Of a stretch of DNA of 64,000 nt, positions 23,401 to 35,662 are shown piece by piece (position 1 is the first letter of the stretch; each line of letters begins with the position of its first letter). Origin of the DNA: Papilionanthe hookeriana x Papilionanthe teres. Taxonomy: Eukaryota > Streptophyta > Magnoliopsida > Asparagales > Orchidaceae. The position numbers and the translations under genes were made by a program. The DNA lies in NCBI GenBank assembly GCA_022702705.1, contig CM040423.1, positions 39,350,392 through 39,414,391 on the forward strand, given 5' to 3'. Under the pieces are notes generated by a model. The model saw only the letters and a list, made by a program, of their open reading frames with translations, was not told where the DNA came from and made no database searches.

Positions 23401-24160
23401 GGTCAAGGCTAAAAAACAGGAGCAAAGGCTCACGGCCTAAGCTACAACAAAGGAGCAGCAAGAGGTAAGGCCCTGACAATCCAAATTACCACAATGAGGC
23501 TCGCGGCCAAGCCCCAACAAACCATCCATACTAAATCAAATTCATCACAAATGCATAGAAATGAATCTGTAGGGTAACCAAGCAATTCAGCCCACTTATG
23601 GCTTAAGCGAAGCACAAACCCGAGCCCAGGAGAGACCTATACCCGAGCCGTTCAAAGGCTGCACCGGAGGAGGCTGCAGAAACAGCAGGAATCAAAACCG
23701 AGCCCCCATATCAAGTGCAAAGGGAACAGCTACAAGAGCAGCAAAACACAAGACCCGGAAAACGAGCCACAATGAGGTCGGAAATAAATTCAGCTCCGAG
23801 TTACAACAATTCCAACGTAAAGCCAAATCAGAAATATCAAAAGAATCAAAGCTGAGCCCTAGTAAGGCTGAAAGCAAGCCTAGCTCTAAATCACAACAAT
23901 CTCAACCTAAAGCCAAAGCAAAAGAAAGCTAAAGGAGCCAAACCGAGCCATAGCCGAGTTGGGGGCAAATCCAACTTCAAATTAAAACGGGGAACAAGCA
24001 AGATTAACGGAAAGCCGAGCCACACGAGGCTAAAACGAAATCCCGAATCGAGCTTAAAACAAAGAATACGAGCAGACTCAACAAAACCGAGCCATGCGAG
24101 GTTAAAACCAATTCCAACCTACGATTAAATCCAAATCCAACGTAAAGTCGAAGCAAGTTC
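23400..24160. repeat. Diverged tandem repeat with CGAGCCAxxCGAGG core
   Basis: Loose units of about 50 to 70 bases share CGAGCCA, GAGGCTAAAAC and AATCCCAAC-like blocks (for example GCCGAGCCACACGAGGC at about 24,012 and CCGAGCCATGCGAGG at about 24,088). Divergence is high, so period and copy number are uncertain. Confidence 0.4.
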
Positions 24161-25595
24161 TTCTTAAGAGCTCAATTAAAATGAAACACATACATATTTT
24201 TAAAAGCTCAACTACCATGTGCTTGCAAGCAAGAATGAGCATAGAATGAGCATAGAATGAGCATAGGGACTTTCCAAATTAGTTAATCATGTTTCATGAA
24301 GGGCTAGCACAAGGCTTTCTCGACGAACATAGAACCTTCCCAATATCAAAATAAAATCCTCCCTAGCATGCTCTTTGGTAAAGAAGAAATAAAAGGAGCG
24401 GGAAATGAGCTCCACATGCATGTAAAATCGAGTAAATGCTTCCATGTTTCATATCAAGCTAAAGCGAGCAAGGAGCATCTCAACACCCAACTTAATATAC
24501 TTGCAAACAAGACTAACCCTTGCCTTGAACATGCCTTTAATACATCAACATTAAAAGGCTAGCACTTGCTTTAAACAAGGATGAACATAGAACTCTTTCT
24601 CCATCACTTCTAGCATGCACACACATATGTATGTTCTTGGGACAAATAAAGTTTAAAATTTTAAAACCAAATCCTCCATACACTTGCAAAGGGAAACTAA
24701 GCTTGCTTTAAAATCATATTTCCATGCTTTTGGATGGCTCTAAATGATAAGAAATGTAGAAGAGAGCTCATCTCGCGACATATAGGCATATAACAATTTT
24801 TGAACAAATGCTCAAATCTTTCTCTAAAACATGCTCAAATCTTTCTTCTCATGCTTCAAACAATAAAACACTAATCATTTATATGAGACCATAATAGCAT
24901 GCCATTAGAGAATAAAAGCTAAGAATCATCATTTCAAGCAATTAGATAAGGCATTCTGTAGCATATAAACGACCGACCGAAACTCGTAAACAGGGAAGCC
25001 AAGCCAAGAGCAAGGATTGTGGCTTCCCTGGGCCAAACCGAGAAGGAGAAGGGGATAGGGAGAGTTACCAGACGACATGAAGTACACAAAAGGAACAACA
25101 AGCTCAGGTAGCAATCCAACAGCACATCCCCTTCCTCACAAGGATTTTCGGACCAACCCTAAGCTCATCCCAAAATGGAGTATTTATAGGTAGAAGAGGA
25201 GATGAAGTGCCGCTCCTTACCTGTAGAGCCGAGCGCGAATGGGGGAGAGTCAGAGGGATGTGCTGAGGCAGACTCACAGAAAAATAAACCTCAAGTGGGA
25301 CGCCCTCGGGCAGCAGCGACAAGGAAGAGTCGCAGAGGAGAGCCGGGAGCTGCCAGGGATAAGGAATGGGGTCGAACGCGTGCGGCTCGAGGAGGGGACC
25401 GCAGGAGATGGGGCGAGAGGCATGCGGCTCGAGCTCGGGAGAAGGAGACATTGGCTCGGTCGAGCGTGCGAACGAGAACGGGATCGAGCGGGAGAAGGAG
25501 ATGCTGGCTCGGCCTGGCGTGCGAGCAGGAGGACGGAACCGAGCGAGACCGAGCGGGAGAAATGGGGAAGGATTTAGGGCTCGGCTTAGTTAATA

Positions 25596-25650
<55 letters not shown>

Positions 25651-26250
25651 TTTTATTAAAAACACGCCCAAAATCGTAATTTCCGCTTCGGCAGGCGATC
25701 GTCCCAAATCAAATATCAATTTTAGGCAGAATTGACGTTCCGGACGCAACGGCGCAGTCCGTTTCGTCATCCGAGGTCGTTCGGACAACCTCGTCGAAGG
25801 TCGCGTAGAAAGTGCGTCAAATCCGGCATTTTCTGAAATTATGACTCGACGTCGCTCGTACTGGCAATCTGACTTCAATCTCGATCCGCTGCGAGGTGGT
25901 TGAAAGCGTTAAGGCCGTGGTCCGAGGAATTTGTGCTCAGTGGTGCAGAATGTGCACGAGACTGTCCTATTGTCTGGTGATCCTATAGGAACTCAATTTG
26001 GATTCCTAACGTCAATTCCAACCTGCTATGAGCTAGCGGTATCGAATTTCGTCCGGGATTCCAAAAGAGTGACGAGGTGGCTTCGAGCAATCTAAAACGA
26101 GGTAGGTCCATTGCTAAGAATCTAAGATCGTCGGGGAAGCTCCTAAAGCTAGAACCCTAAATCCTAGGAGGAAAACTAAATCTCGACAAAAGTGAGGTCA
26201 ACAAGTCCATGAAGAAAGTTATCTTCCTGACCAAAGTTCTCCTTAATAGA
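24161..26250. other. Non-coding DNA with a minus-strand TATA box and a TA microsatellite
   Basis: A TATA-like CCTATAAATACTCC on the minus strand (25,177-25,190) lies downstream of a CpG- and purine-rich block (25,240-25,590) and a (TA)n run (25,600-25,645). A retroelement LTR promoter directed left is plausible; no open frame supports a host gene. Positions 25,725-25,780 resemble, in reverse complement, 29,955-30,010 (GATGACGAAAyGGACyGCGC, then AACGTCAATTyTrCCTAA), so both belong to one repeat family. Overlapping frames at 25,200-25,880 are Arg/Gly/Glu-rich artefacts of GC-rich DNA. Confidence 0.35.
25600..25645. repeat. (TA)n microsatellite
   Basis: About 23 uninterrupted AT dinucleotides. 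Both strands remain open across it, which explains the long overlapping frames with IYIYIY tracts. Confidence 0.95.
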
Positions 26251-28938
26251 AGTTTTCTCTTCCTGAAATTTTAATGAATACAGCAAAGCAAATTGCTATA
26301 ATCGTTAAAACTCCCTCAATGAGTGCAGCACGTGCAAGTATGAGGGTCCATTACACCTCATTCTTGTCCCGAATATTCGAAGAACTCCTATGGCCACTTC
26401 ACCAACAACTGCTGATTATCATGAATCGGTGTCATACCATCCACAAGAGAGTCCGGTGGCTAATATTGCCAAATTGAGATCCTTCGTGACTTCTTTATAG
26501 GGAAATATTCTATGGAGTATCACTTCCTTCCGCCACAGCTTTGCAATGAAGGCATTAAGGATGGGCGCATCCAGTTCTCTTTTGCTTATGTGGGAACGGA
26601 TGGGTGGAAGGATTAAGTCAATGATTAGAAGAAGAATATGTCTTTGTGAGGTTGACAATTGTTTGGTCGGTGCCGACATGGCTTGTCCCCTTTCCCAAGA
26701 AAAACGTAGAGGTCTGACCTTAGGCATGGATGAGTAAGCCAGTTATCTTCCACCTCAAGCAATTAATGTTGCATGTCAGGATGAACATTATCCTTAGCAT
26801 CATGTTGAAGAATCTGTATGGTGAGTTTCTTGCTTTCGTTAATTTATTACTAAGCCAGTTGTGATGATTTATTCAAAAATACTTATGTGAGTGATTTAAC
26901 TTCAAGTCAGTCCAATATCTACACCTTTCTCAAAGATCCAGATATTTTGAGGTTCCCTGGGCTATTGGGACCTTAACTTCTGAAAAATTAAAAGTCAAAG
27001 ATGTACATGTCACTGCCTTCAAAGCTAGTCAATGTGTTGATCTCAAGCGATGAGTCACTCCCAACAAACATACCCTTTCTAGTCGTGGTTCCACTCAATT
27101 TTGACTAATCCAACCTCCCCTTCCTCCTCGAGAACCCTTAATGAGGTTGTTGTAGCAACTACTCTCCTTTCAGACTTGATCATCATGGTCGGTTCCCCCT
27201 TCGCAAATTGGGTAACTTGTTGTGCTTGTTGTGATTTCTCAATAGCTGAACCAGTAGAGGAATCCACCCGCCTCAGAATTGTAATCTCTCACCCCAATGT
27301 ATAATCATCAATGAGAAGCTAGCAAGAAAAAGAGCAAAAAAAAAAAAAAAGAAATTTGGGGTCTCCTTTGGGCCCGTGAAGGAACTCAAAGCCTCTTAGC
27401 AAAGCATCTCCAAATGGCTCCTCATTTGGAAAGCTACAAGGTGTAAGTATAGTATCGACGCTACACTTCCTAAAGCAATAATTTCACAAGGAGCCTATGA
27501 CTTAGGTGACACCATGTAGTCCTCTTGTTTAGGAACAGCTCGTCATAATCTCTATCTGCAATCCCCCTTTTGCAGTGATGAGCTCTCCATTACGAGAATA
27601 TCACAAGGCCTCCAAGCTAGAGAAGAAGACTAAGTTCGCAAAGGGTTCCTTACACGGGGAATACAGCTCATTGAGCTACAAAAGAGGTATATAAGCTAAA
27701 AACTAAGTTACCTAAAGAGGTCTTTCTTGATGCGACGAATGAGCAAGCAAGAAAAATATTTCATGAGGTGCAAGCTTTCCCTGCCAAGGAGAAAGAATCC
27801 GCCAAGCTGCTCAAAGAATACAAGGCGAACAAGATTGGATGAATCAGAGACTATGTAGTGTGGTCATATGATGAAAAGATAAACTTGAAATATTATTGTC
27901 GATAAGTATAATATTTGTATGTCCAAAATCACCTCAGCCAGAAATATGTACTCAACCACTTGTGCTCGGTCACCTGCACTCAGCCTCCTATGCTCGGCCA
28001 CCTGTACACGGCCATCTATACTCGGTCCTACAGTCTGCCACATATAGTCATCCAGAAAAACAACACTCATAAGAGTGATTTCTAAGAAAAAGTCATTCAT
28101 AAAACTCATCTATGATCAAATAGACCGACTAAACAATGGATATGACAATTGGAAGTATAGAGCATAAGACTGAGAGCGGTAGAAAATGGCATCAACGAAA
28201 GAAATGAAACTAGAGATAATAAAATTTATACACCTGAGATAGTAAAGAATAGATCCTTCCAATCAAAAACCACAAAAAATCTATATATAATTATCACTTA
28301 GACATTATATTGGAAAATTACCTTTATATAAGAGAGGGAAGGGCAGGATAATGAATAAGGAGACTTTTTATTTTCCCGAGGGACAGATATTAAATGAGTT
28401 AATACAACATTTTCTCTATTCTCTCTCTCCCTCACTTTCTCTCTCTTTTCTCACTCCTTATGTTTTATTCTTTGTGTGTCATTCACGAACAAAAAGAGAT
28501 TCAACACCCTAAAAAAGTGTGGTGAATGTAGAATCATGCAATAAACAAGAAGAGAAACCACACAATGAGCAAAACCAAGTGATCGATAAGTAACTAGTAC
28601 GGGCCACTTAGCAACTGCACCCGGCCACCTGCACTCGCCACTCAGCTATTGCACCTGGTCACCTACATTTGGCCACTTGCATTCGTCTAGAAAAATAGCT
28701 CTCAAAATATGTTTAGGGAAACGGTTTTGTCCGAGAGAAGATGACTTACGATGGAGTGGAGCTAAACAACAAGGAAACCTCTGATAACAAGAAAAATCCC
28801 TCGGAGCCTTCTTTTTTATTTTTTATTTATTTTCTTGCATTAATGTTTTTTGTTAACTCTTTCAATGAGTATATAATGAGTAATAAAAGCATTACTTGTT
28901 ATATAAAAATAGTTGGCCACTAACAATCGAAAGCAAGC
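26251..28938. other. Degenerate coding-like segments of an unrecognised element
   Basis: Two stretches look like broken protein-coding DNA on the plus strand. At about 26,440-26,780 one frame reads MKALRMGASSSLLLMWERM and later LGMDE, stop, ASYLPPQAINVACQDEH. At about 27,710-27,880 one frame reads LPKEVFLDATNEQARKIF followed by a Lys-rich tail ending at a TGA. Neither matches a family I can name; decayed retroelement gag is possible. Positions 27,940-28,030 and 28,590-28,690 carry short GCTCGGCCACCTGCAC-like repeats. At 28,400-28,460 there is a CT-rich tract. Confidence 0.3.
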
Positions 28939-29399
28939 TAGGGCTATCAAAACGGCTCGTTGCTCGCAAGCAGCTCGTGTTCGGCTCGTTCGCTAAGTTA
29001 ACAAGCCGAACACGAACAAAGATTTGTTCGTTCATGTTCGGCTTGTTTTGGCTCGAAATATTACTCATCAATTATCTATATATATTATGATGAGTAGTAT
29101 TTTTAAAAAAATTAATTGACTATAAGGCTACAATGATTTATAATCAATTAAAAGTATTAATTAAGAAAATAGAATAAAAATTATTAAATTAGATTCAAAT
29201 GATGTTTTAATAAAGACAATAATTATTAAATCTTGCCTCAATTCTTAACATTGTATGGGTACATGATTAGGGTTATCAAAACAACTATTTGTTCGTGAAC
29301 GGTTCGTGTTCGGCTCGTGTTCGACTCGCTAAGCAAACGAGTCGAACACGAACACATTTTTTGTGCTCGAAATATAAATGAGGATCGTTTACACCCCTA
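28939..29399. mobile_element. hAT-type MITE, copy 2
   Basis: A 461-base relative of 10,263-10,775 in the same orientation. It starts TAGGGCTATCAAAACGG, ends CGTTTACACCCCTA, and is flanked by a perfect 8-bp duplication AAGCAAGC (28,931-28,938 and 29,400-29,407). The shared interior includes AATTAGATTCAAATGATG and the GTTCGTGTTCGGCTCG subterminal motif in both orientations. No coding capacity. Confidence 0.9.
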
Positions 29400-29407
29400 A
29401 AGCAAGC

Positions 29408-30189
29408 TTCTAAAAGAGTAAAAGAAAAATAGTCTAAATATTTGAATATTAGTCGGCTCAATAACTGAATTGTTGACCTCATTTTTTATGAGATCTAACT
29501 CTTTCTCCTATAGCCTAAAATCTAGCATTAGGACTTTTCTATTGTCTATTCTAAAAGACTAGCAATGGAGCCCACCTCATTTAGAGGTTCAAACCACTTC
29601 TTAGCACTTTTGGGAGGCCTCACATGGGTGATCTCAAGTCATCCCCATTTGATTAAGTGGCTAAGGCTACAAGCCATCACCATTTGGTTAAGTGGCTAGG
29701 AGTACAAGCCATCACTATTAGGTTGAGTGACTATGACCAACATGTGGAGGCCCAAAAAAAGTTCCCATAGGATCTCAAAGCCTTAGGAACACCCTTTTTG
29801 AGCTTGAGTGGCTTACTCACACACTCACATCACCTACACTTGCATACACTTCACAGTTAATTAAAATTGAAATTAATTTTTAAAATGATCAATTGCAAAC
29901 TAAAATTTAAAGAAAATTAAATTTGACGCATTTTTTACCTAATTGTCGACAAACTTGTCCAGGCGTCCCCGATGACGAAATGGACCGCGCGAGCACGTCT
30001 GAAACGTCAATTTTACCTAAGAAAAACACATACATTGCCATGGTTCCGCATCCGATAAAATTGTACGAAAATCAATGCACAAACTTTAAAATCAAAGAAA
30101 TAATGGTATTCTCATGCACCGAGTCATTAATTACCTTGTGTCGTGTCTACATAAGCCAACTTGAAGCATGAAAGAGCCTAAGTTAGGAT
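29408..30189. other. Non-coding DNA with short direct repeats
   Basis: At 29,640-29,740 there are about three diverged units of roughly 45 bases around AAGTGGCTAxGxxTACAAGCC, followed by plain AT-rich DNA. From about 29,930 a repeat shared with 25,725-25,780 begins and leads into the ATAACACC array. No gene is recognised. Confidence 0.4.
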
Positions 30190-30830
30190 CGGGTTTGAAT
30201 CAGGTCAAATTTGGGCTAATAACACCAAGTTTCGCTCAATAACACCACAAAACCCTCAATACTACCAATTTCCACTCAATAACACCACAAAACACCTCAA
30301 TACTGCTAAGTTATGTCAGAATAAACCCCAAATAACACCGTATTCGTGCCCACCCGCAATAACACCTCCAAATTGTGGTTCCACTGCGAAAAGCCTTTAA
30401 TAACACCACTAATAACACAACCATAACACCTACATACCCCGTCAATAACACCGTCGCTCCTACGCCTTACGCATCCAAACTCTTCAAATAACACAAAAAT
30501 ACTACCGCAATACACCCCTAATAGCACCGCCTGCGCCGCCGCGCCAAATAACACTTTTGGTCCGCCCAATTAATCGCCAATAACACCGATTATTTGATTG
30601 TGCAGCATAATGACACCGAGTATCACTAATGCGCCGCGGAAACTCAATAACAGCGCAATACAACCCGAATACAACCTCCAATAACGCCATTTCCTTCATA
30701 ACCGTGGTAACGCCCGGATAAACCCGAAATACAACCTCCAATAACACCAACGCCGCAGATTGCGCTAACAGCTTAATAACACCTAAATACTACCTGAATA
30801 ATACAAAAATAACACGGGGCGAATATTTAA
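30190..30830. repeat. ATAACACC short repeat array
   Basis: Around thirty imperfect copies of AATAACACC or AATACTACC are spaced 10 to 35 bases apart, all reading in the plus direction. The array resembles 1-230 and, more weakly, 55,540-55,640 inside the Mutator-like element. Minus-strand frames across it translate to low-complexity GVYC/VLFGV repeats and are not genes. It may be the subterminal part of another Mutator-like element. Confidence 0.6.
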
Positions 30831-31013
30831 GATTCTGAAATTCTTTTTTACCCAACCTAGCGGTCAAACTCTTCATTTTTTCGTCAAACTTCCCCGAGGT
30901 CCCTCCCCACTTGTCACCATCTGCCCTGGAAGCCACTTCCTCCTGCATACGATGCTCGCCACTTTCTCTGTTGTCCTTGTCACCACTACCCCCATCATGT
31001 TTTTTGGTCGAAT

Positions 31014-31620
31014 TGTTATGAAAAACGACGACAATAAAGCAAAATAATAGAGACGAAAATTATAGCAGAAATTGACGATACACAAATTTACGTGGTTTGG
31101 CAAATTGCATACGCCCACGAAGCTGCAGAGGGTTTTATTACTTTAAAATTACACCGTCGAGCTCCTCGACGTTTACAAGAAAAAAAAATTAAAAAAAAAC
31201 TCCCCTCTCTCTCTCCCTTCCTCTATCTCTCCCCCTCTCTCTCTTCCTCTCACTAATTTCACGTGAGAGTGGAATAAACAAAAAGGTTCTTTCCCTGTTA
31301 GCAAATCGAGAAAGGAAGAAAAAAACATGTAGCTTTCATTTCCCTTTTTCCTTTAAACACTACAGCCGAAGAGTAAGATGGATTAGCAAGCCTAATTGCT
31401 TGCTTATTTATAATAAGCCGAGTAGCTTATTTTGGGAAAGGCAGGGAGGCAGGAAGCTTCACAAAGGAAGCTTCCCGCGGTTTCGCGTAAGGCGCAATGG
31501 GACGGGAGGTGCGACATGGAGGAAGAGGTGGGAGGCTTACATGGTTCCGCGTGCGACGCAGAGAGGGAGGCAGGCGGGATTCTGAAGGATGCAGGAAGAG
31601 CACAGGCTCCATATTCAACA
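31014..31620 (-). repeat. Copia element 1, 3' LTR
   Basis: 607 bases, TGTTATG...TTCAACA. It aligns closely with the 598-base partner; differences are scattered substitutions and small indels. It contains a CT-rich tract (31,200-31,260) and TGCTTATTTATAATAAGCC at about 31,402. Confidence 0.95.
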
Positions 31621-31743
31621 ACTTACCCACTTGGAGACTGTGGCACTGACTGCACCACCTACTGGCTGCATCATTTTTTGGTTGTACCGACTTTTTTCCT
31701 CGAACATGGTATCCTCCACATCTGCAACTCAAAGCCCATGTCT

Positions 31744-34700
31744 TCACGCTAAAATATCAACTGAAGTAGAGCACAACTTCAGTTTTTCAAGAGTAGCACT
31801 CTTAGTCAACATATCAGCAGGGTTCTTGCTTCCACAATTTTTTTCAAGTAGTAATTGTCTGTTATCTAACAATGATCGAATAAAGTGATATCTGATCTGA
31901 ATGTGCTTGGTCATGGATTGAAATATTGGATTCCTGGCAAATAATATAGCGCTCTGACTACACTGTAGAGAGTGACCTTTTGAAGCTCCTTACCTAATTC
32001 CTCCAAGAAACTCTGCAGTCATATTATTTCCTTAGCAGCCTCTGAAACTGTAACACACTCAGCTTTTGTAGTGGACAAAAAAACTCTTCTGTAGATTTGA
32101 GTCTCATGACACTGCAGTATCACTAGAAGTTTAAACATAACTTGTAGTACTCTTTCTACTGTCAATGTCTTCAGCTAAATCTGCATCAACATAGTCTTGT
32201 ACCTCTAAGCTCTTTCCTGAGAAACACAATCAGGTTTCTGAGGAGACTCTTAGGTATCTCAAGATCCACTTCACAGTTTCTCAATGTTCCTTCCCTAGAT
32301 TACTCATATATCTACTCACAACTCCCACTGCGTTGGCAATATCCGGTCTGGTACAGGTCATAGCATACAGAAGTGATCTAATAGATGAAGCATAATTAAC
32401 CTTACTCATATAGTCTTGTTCTTTCTCTGACTTGGGTGACTGATTTTTGTTGAGTTAGAAGTGACTGCTCAAAGGTGTGCTAACTGGTTTGATCTTGTCC
32501 ATATTGAACCTGCTAAGTACCTTTTTCACATATTCAGCCTGTGAAAGCCTCAACGTGCCTCTGACTCGGTTTCTGACAATCCTCATGCTAAGGATTTGCT
32601 TTGCTTCTCACAAATCCTTCATTGCAAAGTGTTCTGACATCTGCTTCTTCAGATTATTCATCTCATCAATGTTGGCCCCTGCAATAAGCATATATCCACA
32701 TATAGCAGTAGGATGATATAAAAGTTGTCAAAGTACTTGACATAGCAACAGTGATCTGCCTGACATCTTCTGTACCCTGCGTTGAGCATGAATTTGTCAA
32801 ACTTCTTATACCACTATCTAGAAGCTTGCTTCAAGCCATACAAGCTCTTCTTCAGTATGCAAACTGAATCTTCTTTTCCTGGTACCACGAACCACTCAGG
32901 TTGACACATGTAGATGTCCTTCAAGGTCTCCATGAAGAAAAGTTGTCTTCACATCTAACTGCTCAAGGAATAGATTTTCAGTAGCAACCATAGCCAACAC
33001 TATTCTGATGGTTGTGAGCTTAACCACAGAAGAAAAGATCTCAAAATAGTCAATGTCCTGCCTCTGCTGAAAGCCTTTTACAACAAATCTAGCTTTGTAC
33101 CTCTTACTGTCATAAAGCTCAGTCTCACCCGACACACCCACTTGTGCAATGTTTTCTTCCCTGATGGAAGTTATGTCAGCTCTCATGTCTGATTTCCCAG
33201 CAGGGAATCTATCTCCTCCTTCATGGCCAGCTCCCACTTGCTAAAATTTTCATCTACCAAGGTTTCTTCATAGCTCTGTGATTCTCCACTGCCTGTCAGC
33301 AGGATGTAGTTCAAGGTTGGTGAGCGTCTGCTCCTTCCTGACCTGCGAACGGTAGTTGGAGTAGTGAGTGACTCTGAACCTGACTGTGGAATAATAGGAA
33401 TGGGTGCCCCGGACCCACTCTCTTCGTCATTCACATCTCTATCATGTACTGTGACATCTGGTAGATCGTCGAACCTTACAAACTCTGATTCCTAAGGAGC
33501 TGCTTCAGAATTTGTACTAGTCTTGTCCTTATACATCATCTTCTCATTGAAGATCATATTCTTGTTTTTGATAATCTTCCGATCTTGATCATCCCATAAA
33601 CGATAACCAAATGCTTCGTCTCCATAGCCAATAAAATAACATTTCTTTGACTTAGCCTCAAGCTTGCTACGAGCATCAGGATTGATTAAAACATAGGAAC
33701 GACAACCAAAAGTCTTAAGATGAGAAAATTTGACCTCTTTATCACTCCAAACCTCCTCAGGCAATTCACAGTCTAATGAGGCGGATGACCCACTGTTGAT
33801 CAAGTAAACTGCAGTGTTGACCGTATCTGCCCAGAAAGTTGGTGATAGTTCGGCATGCAATCTCATGCTTCTGGCACGTTCATTGATGGTAATGTTCATA
33901 CGCTCTGCAACTCCATTTTGTTATTGTGTCCCAGGAATAGTCTTCTCCATTCTGATACCCTGAGTTACACAGTACTCCTTGAACCCACCATCGATGTACT
34001 CACTACCATTGTCAGACCTCAAACACTTCAATTTTAGATTTGTCTCTGTCTCAACCATGCCCTTCCAAGTTTTGAACACAGTAAATACATCAAATTTGTG
34101 TTTCAGAAAGTAAACTCATACCTTTCTGTTATGTTCATCTATGAATGTAACGTAATAGCGAGAGCCTCCAAGAGATGTCACTAGGGAATGCCCCCACACA
34201 TCGGTGTGTACAAGTTCCAGTTTTCCTGCCTTTGGCGCTTTGCCACCTTTCAGGAAACTGACATTCTTTTGTTCCCCATAATGCAACTTTTACACATGTC
34301 GATATCAACTGAATTCAGTTCTGGCAGCTTGCCACTGGACTGAAGCTCTTTCATACCTCTTTGACTCATGTGTCAAAGCCTGCAATGCCACGTCTATGTC
34401 GTGCTCTCTGCTGCTGCAATATCAACACAGCTAATTAAGCCAATAGTCATATACAACGTACCAGTCCTCTCACCCCGAGCCAGTACCAGTGCTCCTTTAG
34501 TAACCTTTCAGGTGTTATTTGAGAAAACTATTGTATGTTTTTCTTCATCGAGCTACCCAACAGAAATTAAATTTTTCTTAAGCTCAGAAATGTGTCTGAC
34601 CTTTTGCAAGATCCATTTGTTTTTGTTAAGGAGTGCAATTTCAACGTTTCTCATTCCTACCACCTTCAAAGCTACTCCATCAGTTAGGTACACCTTCCCA

Positions 34701-34860
34701 AAGTCACCTGCAACATAGTTTTGCATTAACTCCAGATGGAAAGATGTATGAAAAGAAGCTCTCGAGTTCAATATTCGATTATCAATCTGAGCTATGAATC
34801 GCAGCTAATAATACATCATGCACTTCTTCAGCTACAACATTAGCACTGACGTTCTTCGTC
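31744..34860 (-). pseudogene. Copia element 1 pol, broken
   Basis: Read leftward: the protease site is degraded, with ILNSRASFHTS (about 34,750-34,780) where the family has a DSGA core, so the catalytic Asp is Asn. The integrase zinc region (CKSCIMGNKRMSVS, about 34,250) and core follow (CLRSDNGSEY at about 34,010; QNGVAERMNITINERARSMR at about 33,880). The linker with RRSGRSRRSP leads to the reverse transcriptase (RYKARFVVKGFQQRQDIDYF, then LDVKTTFLHGDL at about 32,930). The RNase H end carries KHIQIRYHFIRSLLDNRQLL (about 31,880) and STSVDILA with the stop at 31,744. Stops and frameshifts occur in nearly every domain. No separate envelope or extra frame is present. Confidence 0.9.
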
Positions 34861-35623
34861 TTCTTAAGATTTTTGCAGTTCTTCTTTATGTGACCAGGTT
34901 TGCCACAATTCCAGCAGTTGTTTGCTGACCAGGCATTGACTTGCTCTTGCTTGTGTGTTTTGATTTTGATCTTCCTCTTTTTGAGTTTTTGTCATGTCAT
35001 CTCCCTCTGGGATCAACATTCAGTGTTGAACTCGAACCCAATGTCTCGCTAGAATCTTTCTTGCGCACCTCCTCAACCAAAATCAAATCACGAATATCAT
35101 TATATTTCTGCTTAGAATTACCTGCAGAATTGTTAACTGTCATCTTCATAACTTCCCAACTATTTGGCAATGAAATCAATAATATCAACGCTCGTATCTC
35201 ATCATCAAATTCAATTTCGATAGAGGACAATTTATTTGTGATAGTATTAAAGTCATGCAGATGCTGCACAACGGACGTATCCTCCGGCATTTTCAAATTG
35301 AATAACTTTTTCATCAGATACACTTTGTTATTTGTCGACGGCTTTTCATACATACCTGATAAGGCCGCCATGAGATTCGCAGTGGTCCTCTCTTTGATGA
35401 CGTTGTGTGCAACTAATATCGACAGGGTCAATCGAATAACCCCCAGAACCTGCCAATTCAACAAATTTCAATTGGCCTCGTCCATCTTCTTTGGTCGTCT
35501 TCCCAGTAATGGAAGATGAAGTTTCTTCCCATAGAGGTAGTCCTCTATTTGCATCCTCCAGTAACCAAAATCTGTGTCGTCGAACTTCTCGATTTCCGAA
35601 ACCTTCACTTCGTCTCCGGTCAT
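34861..35623 (-). pseudogene. Copia element 1 gag, broken
   Basis: The ATG at 35,623-35,621 lies just inside the primer site and begins MTGDEVKVSEIEKFDD, then YWRMQIEDYLYGKKL, the usual UBN2-type gag start. A TGA at 35,470-35,468 replaces what is normally a Trp codon in this phrase (DEAN*NLLNWQVLG). The frame is then open to about 34,997 (MAALSGMYEKPSTNNKVYLM, then FDDEIRALILLISLPNSWEV). The zinc knuckle CWNCGKPGHIKKNC follows at about 34,890-34,925. Gag and pol formed one polyprotein in such elements. Confidence 0.9.
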
Positions 35624-35645
35624 CGTTCTTCCTCAGATCTGAACT

Positions 35646-35660
35646 GGGACTCTGATACCA
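35646..35660 (-). other. Primer binding site, copia element 1
   Basis: On the minus strand, TGGTATCAGAGTCCC lies two bases inside the 5' LTR. TGGTATCAGAG is the classic complement to the 3' end of plant initiator methionine tRNA, which primes minus-strand DNA synthesis in copia elements. Confidence 0.9.
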
Positions 35661-35662
35661 AT

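Noticed and set aside
25202..25878. Long overlapping frames on both strands, up to 195 codons
   Set aside because: GC-rich purine-biased DNA and a TA-repeat without stops (IYIYIY); no family signature.
26419..26737. 102-codon minus-strand frame and 63-codon plus-strand frame over the same DNA
   Set aside because: Neither shows a family motif; the plus strand looks marginally more coding-like, so only a decayed segment is reported.
30190..30830. Regularly spaced repeats that could suggest a CRISPR-like array
   Set aside because: Repeats are very short, degenerate and irregularly spaced in plant-type DNA; no cas genes or unique spacers of constant length.
33855..35519. Plus-strand frames up to 192 codons in copia element 1
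   Set aside because: They are antisense shadows of gag and pol, which have clear motifs on the minus strand.
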